Shown here: in pieces, positions 1-7,759 of the stretch | Layout: the number at the start of each line of letters is the position of its first letter | Position numbering within the stretch: the first letter of the stretch is position 1 | Notes under the pieces: generated by a model | What the model saw: only the letters and a program-made list of their open reading frames with translations | What the model was told of the DNA's origin: nothing | Database searches by the model: none | Source: Nemorincola caseinilytica | Lineage (GTDB): Bacteria > Bacteroidota > Bacteroidia > Chitinophagales > Chitinophagaceae | Length of the DNA stretch: 64,000 nucleotides | Assembly (NCBI RefSeq): GCF_039540515.1 | Contig: NZ_BAABFA010000024.1 | Coordinates: forward strand, 124,001 to 188,000 | Direction: 5' to 3' | Made by a program: the position numbers and the translations under genes

Positions 1-272
1 TCCGCACTATGGAGGTAGCCTATGCCTCTATGGACCTGGCCATAGCGATGGGAAAGAAGGGCAATCCCAACAGCATCAGCGATGCCGGTGTGGGCGCGCT
101 CTGTGCCCGTACCGCTGTAAAAGGTTGCTACCTGAACGTAAGGATAAATGCACAGGACCTCAAAGAGCATCCCGAGGTAAAAGACCTGCTGGCGCGTGCC
201 GAAGAGATAAACACTGCTGTAGAGGCCAAAGAGCATGAGGCATGGAGCATAGTACTGGGCGCTATGAAGTAA
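1..272 (+). CDS. ftcD: Formimidoyltransferase-cyclodeaminase, C-terminal fragment
   Basis: This is the 3' end of a gene that enters from the left edge; the open frame runs from base 3 and the first visible Met is internal. The roughly 90 visible residues contain RTMEVAYASMDLAIAMGKKG followed by NPNSISDAGVGALCARTA, typical of the cyclodeaminase half of FtcD, a helical-bundle enzyme that converts 5-formimino-THF to methenyl-THF and ammonia during histidine degradation. The part seen cannot show whether the formimidoyltransferase domain is fused upstream, as it is in many Bacteroidota. The stop TAA is followed 6 nt later by a palindromic repeat and then by a symmetrical terminator shared with the convergent next gene. 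Confidence 0.85.
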   Translation, partial: RTMEVAYASMDLAIAMGKKGNPNSISDAGVGALCARTAVKGCYLNVRINAQDLKEHPEVKDLLARAEEINTAVEAKEHEAWSIVLGAMK

Positions 273-278
273 GCCCCA

Positions 279-310
279 AGCCCCTCCCGACCTCCCCCGA
301 GGGGAGGAGG
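279..310 (+). repeat. Short palindromic repeat, family A
   Basis: The element begins AGCCCCTCCCGACCTCCCCC and ends in a complementary GAGGGGAGGAGG, so it can fold on itself. Other copies are at 388-416, 1731-1759, 13683-13714 and 13960-13991. It starts a few bases after the ftcD stop codon. It resembles REP-type intergenic elements. Confidence 0.8.
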
Positions 311-319
311 TATCAATAC

Positions 320-364
320 TAATAGAGAAGAGGCTGTATCACTGATACAGCCTCTTCTCTATTA
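320..364. terminator. Bidirectional terminator, 22-bp perfect palindrome
   Basis: Arms 320-341 and 343-364 are perfect reverse complements around a single C at 342. The core is GAGAAGAGGCTGTATCA paired with TGATACAGCCTCTTCTC, and the outer A/T pairs give a T-rich tail on both strands. It lies between the convergent ftcD and propeller genes, so it probably ends both transcripts. Confidence 0.8.
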
Positions 365-387
365 TGCAAAACATGGGCGACCCATCG

Positions 388-416
388 CCTCCCCTCGGGG
401 GAGGTCGGGAGGGGCT
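388..416 (-). repeat. Short palindromic repeat, family A
   Basis: This is an inverted copy of the 279-310 element. Read on the minus strand it directly overlaps the stop codon of the propeller gene (TAG followed by CCCCTCCCGACC). The two copies face each other across the terminator. Confidence 0.8.
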
Positions 417-1494
417 ACTCCACCCAATCGCATATGAACACATTCGTGTCCCTGTTGCCGCCATTGTTCCTGTTCGATGAGAAGATGAGCTTCTTGCCAT
501 CGGGCGAGAACATAGGGAAGGCATCAAAACCCGCATCGTTCGATATGCGCTCCAGCCCTGTCCCATCTATGTTCACCAGGTAGAGGTTGAAGGGGAAGCC
601 TCGCTCATGTTCGTGGTTCGATGCGAATATCAGGCGCTTGCCATCCGGTGCAAAGGAGGGCGCCCAGTTGGCCTTGCCCAGGCTGGTCACCTGTCTTGCA
701 TTGCTGCCATCGGCATTGGCTACGAACACTTCCATGTTGGTAGGCATCACCAGCCCCTGTGCCAGCAGGTCTTTGTATTCTTTTACCTGCTCCTCGGTCT
801 TCGGGCGCGATGCACGCCATGTTATCATCTTGCTGTCGGGCGAAAAACATGCGCCGCCATCATAGCCTGTGGTTGTGGTTATCTGCTTTACATCGGTGCC
901 GTCTATGTTCATCGTATACAGGTCTATATCTCCGTTGCGCATACTGGTGAACACTATTTTCTTCCCATCGGGCGATACCGTACCCTCTGCATCATAGCCG
1001 GGTGTATTGGTAAGCCTCTTGGTTATGTTGCCCTTTAGGTCGGCCACATATATGTCGTAGCTGTCGTATATAGGCCATACATACTTTTTTATCTTGCTGC
1101 GGTCGGGCACAGGTGGGCAGCTATCTGCGGCCATATGGGTAGATGCATATAGGAAGTGCTTCATATCCGGCATCAGGTAGGCGCATGTGGTACGGCCCTT
1201 GCCGGTGCTTACCAGTTTATAGCTGAATTTCTTTTTACCGGAAGCAGGTATGGTGCCATAAAATATCTGGTCGCAGGGTACACCGTCTTTCGCATCGGTG
1301 CGCTGAAAGGTCACATGCTCATTATCGAACCCGAAATAGGCCTCGGCATTATCGCCGCCAAAGGTCAGTTGGCGTATGTTCCTGAAGTGTTTCTCATCAG
1401 GGTAGGTAAGTGGTTTGTCCTGTGCTTTTGCAGCAGTGGTCAATAGTGTGGCTGCTGCCAGTAGGCTGTGAAGGTGAGTTCGGTTAAATATCAT
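415..1494 (-). CDS. Secreted TolB-like WD40/PD40 beta-propeller protein
   Basis: A 359-aa protein. The Met at 1494 starts a signal peptide (MIFNRTHLHSLLAAATLLTT, cleavage near AKAQ); an upstream Met in frame at 1536 is rejected because the -7 box at 1513-1520 would place the transcript start inside it. The mature part carries repeated PD40 blades with the signature SPDGKKIVFTS, FSPDSKMITW, FAPDGKRLIFAS and FSPDGKKLIFSS, spaced 50-70 residues apart, as in TolB propellers. Such proteins sit in the periplasm and usually bind other proteins; no catalytic domain is attached here. The exact role is unknown. The stop codon abuts a palindromic repeat. Confidence 0.8.
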   Translation of the reverse strand: MIFNRTHLHSLLAAATLLTTAAKAQDKPLTYPDEKHFRNIRQLTFGGDNAEAYFGFDNEHVTFQRTDAKDGVPCDQIFYGTIPASGKKKFSYKLVSTGKGRTTCAYLMPDMKHFLYASTHMAADSCPPVPDRSKIKKYVWPIYDSYDIYVADLKGNITKRLTNTPGYDAEGTVSPDGKKIVFTSMRNGDIDLYTMNIDGTDVKQITTTTGYDGGACFSPDSKMITWRASRPKTEEQVKEYKDLLAQGLVMPTNMEVFVANADGSNARQVTSLGKANWAPSFAPDGKRLIFASNHEHERGFPFNLYLVNIDGTGLERISNDAGFDAFPMFSPDGKKLIFSSNRNNGGNRDTNVFICDWVE

Positions 1495-1512
1495 GTTTTG
1501 TTTTATGTGGCG

Positions 1513-1520
1513 CAAATCTA
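1513..1520 (-). promoter_or_regulatory. -7 box of the propeller gene
   Basis: Minus-strand TAGATTTG matches the Bacteroidota TAnnTTTG box and leaves a leader of about 15 nt before the ATG at 1494. No convincing -33 TTG is seen. Confidence 0.6.
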
Positions 1521-1600
1521 CTCCAACGCCTTGCATCAGGCACTGATAATGCAGTGCATTTTGTCAGCCGATCGTCATAAACGTATATGCGAAGTAGTTG

Positions 1601-1721
1601 TGACGTGCGTTGCAAACGCACTGCCTGAGCATCCTCGTTGTAAACGAGGACGAGTGGGGTTAATGACGTGCGTTACAAACGCACTACCTGAGCAGCATCC
1701 TCGTCGTAGACGAGGACGAGT
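1601..1721. repeat. Direct repeat of a double-hairpin module
   Basis: Two copies, 1601-1655 and 1664-1721, start with TGACGTGCGTT and end with GACGAGT. Each holds two small palindromes: GTGCGTTnCAAACGCAC and CCTCGTnGTAnACGAGG. Copy 2 has a 3-nt insertion and a few substitutions, mostly in the hairpin loops. The array lies between the propeller gene promoter and the 3' end of the first yfhO gene. Confidence 0.8.
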
Positions 1722-1724
1722 AAC

Positions 1725-4169
1725 TTATCTCCTCCCCTCGGGGGAGGTCGGGAGGGGCTTCTTCCTGAATAGTTGGGAAACGGCCACACCTATAAGTATC
1801 AGTATCAGCACACTGCTTGCCATGGCCACCTTCTGCCCATTGTAGAAGCTCTCAGGCCTGAAGTGGAACTCTATACTATGGGTGCCTGCAGGCACTTTTA
1901 TGGCGCGTAGCACATAGTTGGCCCTTATTATGGGGGTCTCCTTGCCATCTACATATGCCTTCCAGCCTTTGCTGTAATATATGTCCGAGAATACCGCAAG
2001 GCCCGCCTGGCTGTTGCTGCTGGTGAATGCCAGGTCGTTCAGTCCATATTGCGACAGCCGTACATAGGCCGCGCTGTCCTTGCCAAAGCTATAGTTGCCC
2101 AGCTCGTTCTTGAAGGTAGCGCGTATAATGGCCGTCCTGCGTGGCTCGAAGGCGCCGGGTACCATGGTAGTATCGCCTATCTGTGGTGCGCTCAGGCTGT
2201 TCATTTCCTCGTCGGCGGTATTGGCCCATTTCACCTCGTTCACGAACCATGCATTGCCACATGCCGTAGGGTTGGGTATAGGCTGCGGTGCCGAGCCCCT
2301 GCGGCCTGCTATGATGTACTTGGTGTTCAGCATGTCCAGCACGGCCCCGTTGAAGCCCTGGCTCATGTGGCGGTCTATCAGGTCCTGGTATATCTCCATC
2401 TTGGCAGGGTGGTAGCCGCCCACACATTTGTGGAAGTATGCCTGTACCGCATCGTTATAGGTATCGCGGCTCAGGTCCAGCACACGGTAGTACGGGTCGG
2501 GATCCTGCATGATGGCCTTGTCCGCCTCTGTAGGTTCAAAGGCCGCATCATATTCCGCAGCATCCACATAGTTCTCCTTGTTCAGGTAGTTCAGCGATGT
2601 AGGTATCAGGTCTATCACTACTATGGCGCATATACCACTTATCAGCATCGTGGGCTTTATCTTATCCTTCATATACGCCCACAGCAGGCCTGCCGTTATC
2701 AGTATATATGCCGCGCTGGTCAGGCCGCTGGTCATCGCCAGCGATGCACGGTCCTGGCGCAGCAGTTGCAGCATCTCGGGCTGCATACGGGCGTCGCTGC
2801 CGCCGGTAAAGTCGAAGAACATGCTGCCACCTACGCCCAGCAGCAGGCACAGGCCGGCGGTGATGCCCGCAGCCAGTTTTATGTTCTGCCATACTTTAGG
2901 GTCGTTCCTGCGTTCCATCACTTCATTGATGGCCCATGCGCCCAGCAGGGGGAAGAGGAACTGCGGTATCACCAGTACCATAGATGGTGTACGGAACTTA
3001 TTGAGGTAGGGTATATGGTCGAACAGGAAGTAGTTGATCCCTTCAAAGTTCTTACCCCACGACATCATTATGCATATGGCGCTTGCGGCCAGTATCCACC
3101 ATTTGTGCGGCGAGCGCACCACCATCAGCCCCAGTACAAAGAGGAAACACACTGCTGCACCAAAGTACACAGGCCCGCTCAGGAAGGGCTGCGGCCCCCA
3201 GTAAAGGGGCAGCTTGTCGGCGCTGCCGCCTATGGCTTCCAAGGTCTTGGGTGCTTTCGCTGCATCCTCCCCGCTGGCGCCACCGTAGAGGTAGGGTATC
3301 ATCAGGCAAAATGTCTCGCCTATACCATTGCTCCAGCGGAAGGCATATTCTTTGTCCAGGCCGCCATTCTCCTTCTTGTCGTGGCCCGATAGCTCACTGG
3401 CGCCGCCGCGCATGGTCTCCTTGGCATACTCGGCCGTAGTGAGCAGCGATGGCATACTGGGGCCTACACCCACTGCTATAGCGCCAGCCGCTATGGCCGA
3501 TGATATGAGGAAGCTCTTGATGCGCCCTTCCTTTATGGCCTGCACCAGCATCACTACGCCAAAGCATCCGAACATGATGAAGGAGTAATAAATGACCTGG
3601 AAGTGATTGTTGGTAAAAATAAGCGCAAAAGTCACTGCCAGCAGTGCCGCTCCCGTCAGCCATTTTTCCTTGTATATCAGGTACAGGCCGGCCAGCGCCG
3701 CAGGCAGGTAGCCCATGGTCAGCATCTTGGTCTCGTGGCCCACACTTATGATGATGCCGTTGTATGTAGAGAAAGCATAGGCTATAGACCCTATGGCGCC
3801 TACCCACTTATTTATCTTCAGCACCCGCATCAGCAGGAAGAAGCACAGCATGGGTATGAAGAAGAAGTAGGCCGGCTTGCCTATGCCCTGCAGTATGCTT
3901 TGTATGAAGCTGGTATAGTTGGTGTTGGTGGCGGCCACATAGGTGGTATAGGTGGGCATGCCGCCGAACATGCTGTTCGACCACAGTACATCCTTGCCGG
4001 TGGCCTTGTGGTATTCCATGGCCTCGTGCGACATGGCCTGCCACGATATGTTATCGTGCTGGTTCAGTTTCATCCCCTGCAACTGGGGGTAGCAATAGAG
4101 CAATGCAAGCACCGCAAAACCCACGATGATGATGAGGTCTTGTTTGTATTTCTTTATATCGAACTGCAT
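1725..4169 (-). CDS. YfhO-family multi-spanning membrane protein, copy 1
   Basis: An 814-aa protein with a membrane anchor near residues 12-30, a conserved early extracytoplasmic stretch (LWSNSMFGGMPTYTTYV), about a dozen further hydrophobic helices, a soluble region from about 540, and the characteristic YfhO end (FSDIYYSKGWKAYVDGKETP then ANYVLRAIKVPAG) before a last helix. YfhO proteins resemble GT-C glycosyltransferases; in Firmicutes some glycosylate teichoic acid, while in Bacteroidota the substrate is not known. The neighbouring gene is a paralog of nearly the same length. The last codons (PLPTSPEGRR) are encoded by a palindromic repeat that entered the reading frame, so the natural C-terminus is probably shorter in relatives. 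Confidence 0.85.
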   Translation of the reverse strand: MQFDIKKYKQDLIIIVGFAVLALLYCYPQLQGMKLNQHDNISWQAMSHEAMEYHKATGKDVLWSNSMFGGMPTYTTYVAATNTNYTSFIQSILQGIGKPAYFFFIPMLCFFLLMRVLKINKWVGAIGSIAYAFSTYNGIIISVGHETKMLTMGYLPAALAGLYLIYKEKWLTGAALLAVTFALIFTNNHFQVIYYSFIMFGCFGVVMLVQAIKEGRIKSFLISSAIAAGAIAVGVGPSMPSLLTTAEYAKETMRGGASELSGHDKKENGGLDKEYAFRWSNGIGETFCLMIPYLYGGASGEDAAKAPKTLEAIGGSADKLPLYWGPQPFLSGPVYFGAAVCFLFVLGLMVVRSPHKWWILAASAICIMMSWGKNFEGINYFLFDHIPYLNKFRTPSMVLVIPQFLFPLLGAWAINEVMERRNDPKVWQNIKLAAGITAGLCLLLGVGGSMFFDFTGGSDARMQPEMLQLLRQDRASLAMTSGLTSAAYILITAGLLWAYMKDKIKPTMLISGICAIVVIDLIPTSLNYLNKENYVDAAEYDAAFEPTEADKAIMQDPDPYYRVLDLSRDTYNDAVQAYFHKCVGGYHPAKMEIYQDLIDRHMSQGFNGAVLDMLNTKYIIAGRRGSAPQPIPNPTACGNAWFVNEVKWANTADEEMNSLSAPQIGDTTMVPGAFEPRRTAIIRATFKNELGNYSFGKDSAAYVRLSQYGLNDLAFTSSNSQAGLAVFSDIYYSKGWKAYVDGKETPIIRANYVLRAIKVPAGTHSIEFHFRPESFYNGQKVAMASSVLILILIGVAVSQLFRKKPLPTSPEGRR
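1731..1759 (-). repeat. Short palindromic repeat, family A, inside the yfhO 3' end
   Basis: Minus-strand copy of the family A element. It is read as codons for the C-terminal tail of the first YfhO protein, and the stop TAA at 1725-1727 lies 3 nt beyond it. Confidence 0.8.
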
Positions 4170-4188
4170 ATGATAATGGCTGAAAAGC

Positions 4189-4196
4189 CAAAAGTA
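4189..4196 (-). promoter_or_regulatory. -7 box of yfhO copy 1
   Basis: Minus-strand TACTTTTG, a full match to TAnnTTTG, lies 19 nt upstream of the ATG at 4169. It suggests that copy 1 has its own promoter although it is co-directional with copy 2. Confidence 0.55.
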
Positions 4197-4249
4197 TAGC
4201 GTAGCCGATCATTTTCCTAAGCTATTTTTATAGCAGGTACATCTGCCCG

Positions 4250-6709
4250 TCATGCTTTTCCTCTCTTTCGGGCAGGAACGTATACCGCCGCCACGCACAG
4301 CGCTATTATCAGCAGGCTGCCTGCCATGGCCACCTTGCGCCCATTGTAAAAGCTATCAGGCCTGAAGTGGAACTCTATATTGTGGTTTCCCGCAGGTATC
4401 ATTATGGCCCTCAACACATAGTTGGCCTTTACTATAGGTGTCTCTTTGCCATCTATGTAAGCCTTCCAGCCTTTAGAGTAATATATATCGGAGAAAACGG
4501 CCAGCCCCGGCTTTGGTGCCGATGAGCTGAAGGAAAGGTCGCCCAGCCCATACCGCGTCAGTGTTATTTTCGATGTACTGTCGGCCCCGGGTACAAAGCT
4601 GCCTATAGTGCTTTTGAAGGTATTGCGTATCACTGCCGTCTTGCGCGGGTCAAAGGCATCGGGTACCTGCACCGTATCGCCCAGTATGTTCGATCTCAGG
4701 GCATTTATCTCTTCCTCTGCCGTATTTACCCACTTTATCTCGCTCACGAACCATGCATTGCCGCAGGCAAAAGGGTTGGGCATCACCCTGTCCTGCCCGT
4801 CCTTGCCCAGTATTATATATTTGGTGTTCAGCATGTTCAGTACCGCCCCGTTGAATCCGTTGCTCAGGTGCCTCTCTGTCAGGTCCTGGTACATTTCCAT
4901 CTTGGCGGGGTGGTAGCCGCCCACACATTTATGGTAGTATGCCTGTTGCGCATCGTTATAGGGGTCGCGGCTCAGGTCCAGTACACGGTAGTATGGGTCG
5001 CGGTCCTGCAGTATCGCCTTATCTACCTCGCGTGGTACAAAAGTATCCTCCAGTTCGCCGGCATCCACATAGTGGTCCAGCTCGGTACTGTTGTGTTGTT
5101 TGCCGCTCAGGTAGTTGTGCGCTACGGGCAGTATATCTATCACGGTTATGAGGGCCAGGCCGCCTACCAGGTAGCTTTTCCGCAATTTGTCGTTCAGGTA
5201 AGCCCACAGCAGGCCTGCCGCTATCAGAATATATACGGCGCTTTTCAGTGCGCTGGCCATGGTCAGCGCTGCACGGTCCTCTTTGAGCAACCGCACCATT
5301 TCAGACTGGAACTGCTTATCCCGGAAGCCCGAAAAATCGAACAATATGCTGCCCAGCAGGCCTATCACGGCACATATGCCTGCGGTAATGACGGCAGCAT
5401 ATATCACCTTCCGCCGTAGCTCTTCCCGCTGTTCCTTGTCTTCCATTGCTTCCATTATCTCCTGCACACCCAGTATGCCCAGCAGGGGGAATAGGAATTG
5501 CGGTATCACCAGCGCCATCTCTACCGTGCGGAATTTGTTCAGCAGCGGCACATGGTCAAAGAGAAAGTAGTTCACCGTGGGCAGGTTCTTGCCCCATGCC
5601 AGTACTATGCCCAGCAGGCTGGCAAAGAACATCCACCACTTATGTGGCGATCGTATCACCATCATTCCCAGCACGAACAGGAAACACACCACCGCGCCAA
5701 AGAACACAGGCCCCATTTGCGTAGGGCGCTCACCCCAGTATACAGGTAGCAGGTCGGCATTGCTACCTACTGCCTCTAGTGTGCGGGGGGCCAGATCGGC
5801 ATTATCGTAGGTAGCGCCGCCATACATATAGGGTATCATTATGCAGAAGGTCTCCACCAGTCCCGTGCTCCAGCGAAAGGCATATTCCTTGTCCAGCCCG
5901 CCCGATGTTTTCTTGTCGTGCGAGCTCAGTTCGCTGGTGCCGCCGCGCATGGTCTCCTTGGCATATTCCTGCGTCGTCAGTACCGAGGTGATGTTCGGCA
6001 TCAGCCCCAGCAGGCCCGTACCCATTGCCACCAGTGCAGACAGGAAGAACTGTTTTACCCTTCCCTCGCTGATGGCATCATAGGCCAGCACCACCGTAAA
6101 GCACAGCAGCAGTATGATGATGTAGTACATCATCTGGAAGTGGTTGGTGCCCGATAGCAGTACCATGCTCACCGCGAAGAGTGCACCACCCGTCAGCCAT
6201 TTTTCTTTGAATATGAGGTAAAAGCCCGCTATCACGGCAGGCATATAGCCTATGGCCAGCATCTTGGTCTCATGCCCCACTACTATTATTATAGGGTTGT
6301 TCGATGCGAACGCGTATGCAAAGGCCCCTATGCTAGCCAGCCACCTGCTTACACCCAGCACCCGCGCCAGCAGGTAGAAGCACAGCATGGCTATAAAGAA
6401 GAAATAGGCCGGTTTGCCTATGGCCTGCAGCACGCTCTGTATATAGCCGGGATAGTTGGTGTTGGTAGCGGCCACATAGGTGGTATATGTAGGCATACCA
6501 CCGAACATACTGTTCGACCACAATACATCCTTGCCCGTAGAGTCGTGGTATGTCATGCCCTCATGGGCCATGGCCTTCCACATCATAGTATCCTGCTGGC
6601 GTAGCTGTTTGCCCTGTAGCTGCGGGTAGCAATACAGCAGCGCCAGCACTGCCAGCCCCAATACTATAAAAAGGTCCGTTTTGTACTTCTTCAAAAGATC
6701 AGAGAACAT
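4250..6709 (-). CDS. YfhO-family multi-spanning membrane protein, copy 2
   Basis: An 819-aa tandem paralog of the gene downstream. The alignment runs end to end: LLYCYPQLQGKQLRQQD, DVLWSNSMFGGMPTYTTYV, GHETKMLAIGY, EYAKETMRGGTSELSSHDKK and YYSKGWKAYIDGKETPI all have close counterparts in copy 1. Predicted architecture is the same: N-terminal helix, large membrane core, soluble C-terminal domain and final helix. Differences are concentrated in the soluble part, for example an insertion around YLSGKQHNSTELDHYVDAGE. It probably acts on lipid-linked sugars at the inner membrane, but the substrate is not known. The gap to copy 1 is 80 nt. Confidence 0.85.
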   Translation of the reverse strand: MFSDLLKKYKTDLFIVLGLAVLALLYCYPQLQGKQLRQQDTMMWKAMAHEGMTYHDSTGKDVLWSNSMFGGMPTYTTYVAATNTNYPGYIQSVLQAIGKPAYFFFIAMLCFYLLARVLGVSRWLASIGAFAYAFASNNPIIIVVGHETKMLAIGYMPAVIAGFYLIFKEKWLTGGALFAVSMVLLSGTNHFQMMYYIIILLLCFTVVLAYDAISEGRVKQFFLSALVAMGTGLLGLMPNITSVLTTQEYAKETMRGGTSELSSHDKKTSGGLDKEYAFRWSTGLVETFCIMIPYMYGGATYDNADLAPRTLEAVGSNADLLPVYWGERPTQMGPVFFGAVVCFLFVLGMMVIRSPHKWWMFFASLLGIVLAWGKNLPTVNYFLFDHVPLLNKFRTVEMALVIPQFLFPLLGILGVQEIMEAMEDKEQREELRRKVIYAAVITAGICAVIGLLGSILFDFSGFRDKQFQSEMVRLLKEDRAALTMASALKSAVYILIAAGLLWAYLNDKLRKSYLVGGLALITVIDILPVAHNYLSGKQHNSTELDHYVDAGELEDTFVPREVDKAILQDRDPYYRVLDLSRDPYNDAQQAYYHKCVGGYHPAKMEMYQDLTERHLSNGFNGAVLNMLNTKYIILGKDGQDRVMPNPFACGNAWFVSEIKWVNTAEEEINALRSNILGDTVQVPDAFDPRKTAVIRNTFKSTIGSFVPGADSTSKITLTRYGLGDLSFSSSAPKPGLAVFSDIYYSKGWKAYIDGKETPIVKANYVLRAIMIPAGNHNIEFHFRPDSFYNGRKVAMAGSLLIIALCVAAVYVPARKRGKA

Positions 6710-6783
6710 TGTAGTGGTCGTTTCTAAAAAAGTTGAAAGGAAAGGGTTTGTGTTCTATTTACTTTATTACTCTACTTCACACT

Positions 6784-6821
6784 TCATAACTCATAATTCA
6801 TAATTCATAATTCATAATTCA
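6784..6821. repeat. Heptamer tandem repeat TCATAAT at the tmk 3' end
   Basis: Five successive 7-nt units (first TCATAAC, then four TCATAAT) run into TCAAAAA. Read on the minus strand, one unit supplies the last codon and the TGA stop of tmk. A related AT-rich motif (ATTCATAATTCATCATTCA) occurs at 12442-12475. Confidence 0.75.
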
Positions 6822-7426
6822 AAAAGCTTTCCCACATCTGCTGCCACTGCGTCTATGGCCCTGTTGCCGTCTATGATGGTCACTTTTTCTTCATTGCCCA
6901 GCCTTGTGAAGGCCGCCAGGTAGTTGTCTCTCACTTTTCGCAGTATATCAGTGGTCTCATACAGCTCGGGTACTTCCCTGTTGGCCACTATGCGTTGCAT
7001 ACAGGCCTCAGGTGGTACATCTATGAAAATGGTCATATCGGGCCGTAGCATACCGGCGCACATGCGGTTGCATTCTATCACCCAGTCCATATCCACATAT
7101 ACGCTATGGTATGCATACGAAGAGAAGTAATATCTATCGCATATCACCGTATACCCATCGGCAAGCATTTTCAGCAGCCCATCATTTTCATTCTGTATAT
7201 GGTCCAGCCTGTCGGCCAGGAAGAGTGCGGCAATGGCTTTCTGGTCGGCCTTTAGCTCACCTCTCAGTATGCTGCGCAGCAGCCTGCCTATGTGGCCGCC
7301 TGTGGGCTCGAATGTGGTATGTACCTTATGTCCTGCCGCTGCCAGCCGTTCTGCCAGCAGCCGGGCCTGTGTGCTCTTGCCGCTGCCGTCCGTTCCTTCT
7401 ATGGTTATGAATAATGGTCTGTTCAT
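6812..7426 (-). CDS. tmk: Thymidylate kinase
   Basis: A 204-aa dTMP kinase that phosphorylates dTMP to dTDP in DNA precursor synthesis. Residues 6-18 form the P-loop (FITIEGTDGSGKSTQ), the DRY motif follows at CDRYYFSSYAY, and the LID region is near VANREVPELYE. An open frame extends 29 codons upstream, but the family starts at MNRPLFITIEG, so the ATG at 7426 is chosen. The C-terminus (GKLFEL) and stop come from a heptamer tandem repeat. The gene is divergent from thx. Confidence 0.93.
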   Translation of the reverse strand: MNRPLFITIEGTDGSGKSTQARLLAERLAAAGHKVHTTFEPTGGHIGRLLRSILRGELKADQKAIAALFLADRLDHIQNENDGLLKMLADGYTVICDRYYFSSYAYHSVYVDMDWVIECNRMCAGMLRPDMTIFIDVPPEACMQRIVANREVPELYETTDILRKVRDNYLAAFTRLGNEEKVTIIDGNRAIDAVAADVGKLFEL

Positions 7427-7498
7427 GTTGCTATATGGCAAGGTAATAAAAACCTTGTGAAATGTGACCGGGGTGTCGCTAAGATCCCCGATCTGTAC

Positions 7499-7506
7499 TA
7501 TATTTG
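7499..7506 (+). promoter_or_regulatory. -7 box of thx
   Basis: TATATTTG matches TAnnTTTG exactly, 36 nt upstream of the thx ATG. No TTG at the usual distance upstream is evident. Confidence 0.55.
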
Positions 7507-7542
7507 CCCACAATTAAATAATACTTTAAAACTAAACTTATT

Positions 7543-7653
7543 ATGGGAAGAGGTGATAAGCGTACCAAACGCGGAAAGATAACAATAGGCAGCTTCGGCA
7601 AATCTCGTTCTGCACGCACAGGCAAGAAGGCCAGGATAGCCAAGAAAGCCTAA
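7543..7653 (+). CDS. 30S ribosomal protein Thx (bTHX/S31 type)
   Basis: A 36-aa, very basic open frame beginning MGRGDKRTKRGKITIGSFGK and ending in TGKKARIAKKA. The start (MG-GDK-T-RGKI--GS-G) is the signature of the Thx small-subunit peptide found in Thermus and common in Bacteroidota, where it binds in the head of the 30S subunit. It is too short for most gene finders. Support comes from the good -7 box upstream, an A/T-rich leader and a clear intrinsic terminator 34 nt after the stop, so it is a stand-alone transcription unit. Confidence 0.88.
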   Translation: MGRGDKRTKRGKITIGSFGKSRSARTGKKARIAKKA

Positions 7654-7686
7654 TGGCGATACACAGTAACTCAACGAATGAATAAG

Positions 7687-7719
7687 GGCCGTACCATACA
7701 CAGGAGTACGGTCTTTTTC
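7687..7719 (+). terminator. Intrinsic terminator of thx
   Basis: GGCCGTAC at 7687 pairs with GTACGGTC (one G-U pair), loop of about 10 nt, followed by TTTTTCT. Confidence 0.8.
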
Positions 7720-7759
7720 TATACTATCTTCACACAACTGCACACACTTCCATATTCGT

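Noticed and set aside
1601..1721. Possible CRISPR array
   Set aside because: Only two units, no unique spacers, and the repeats contain internal hairpins; no cas genes nearby.
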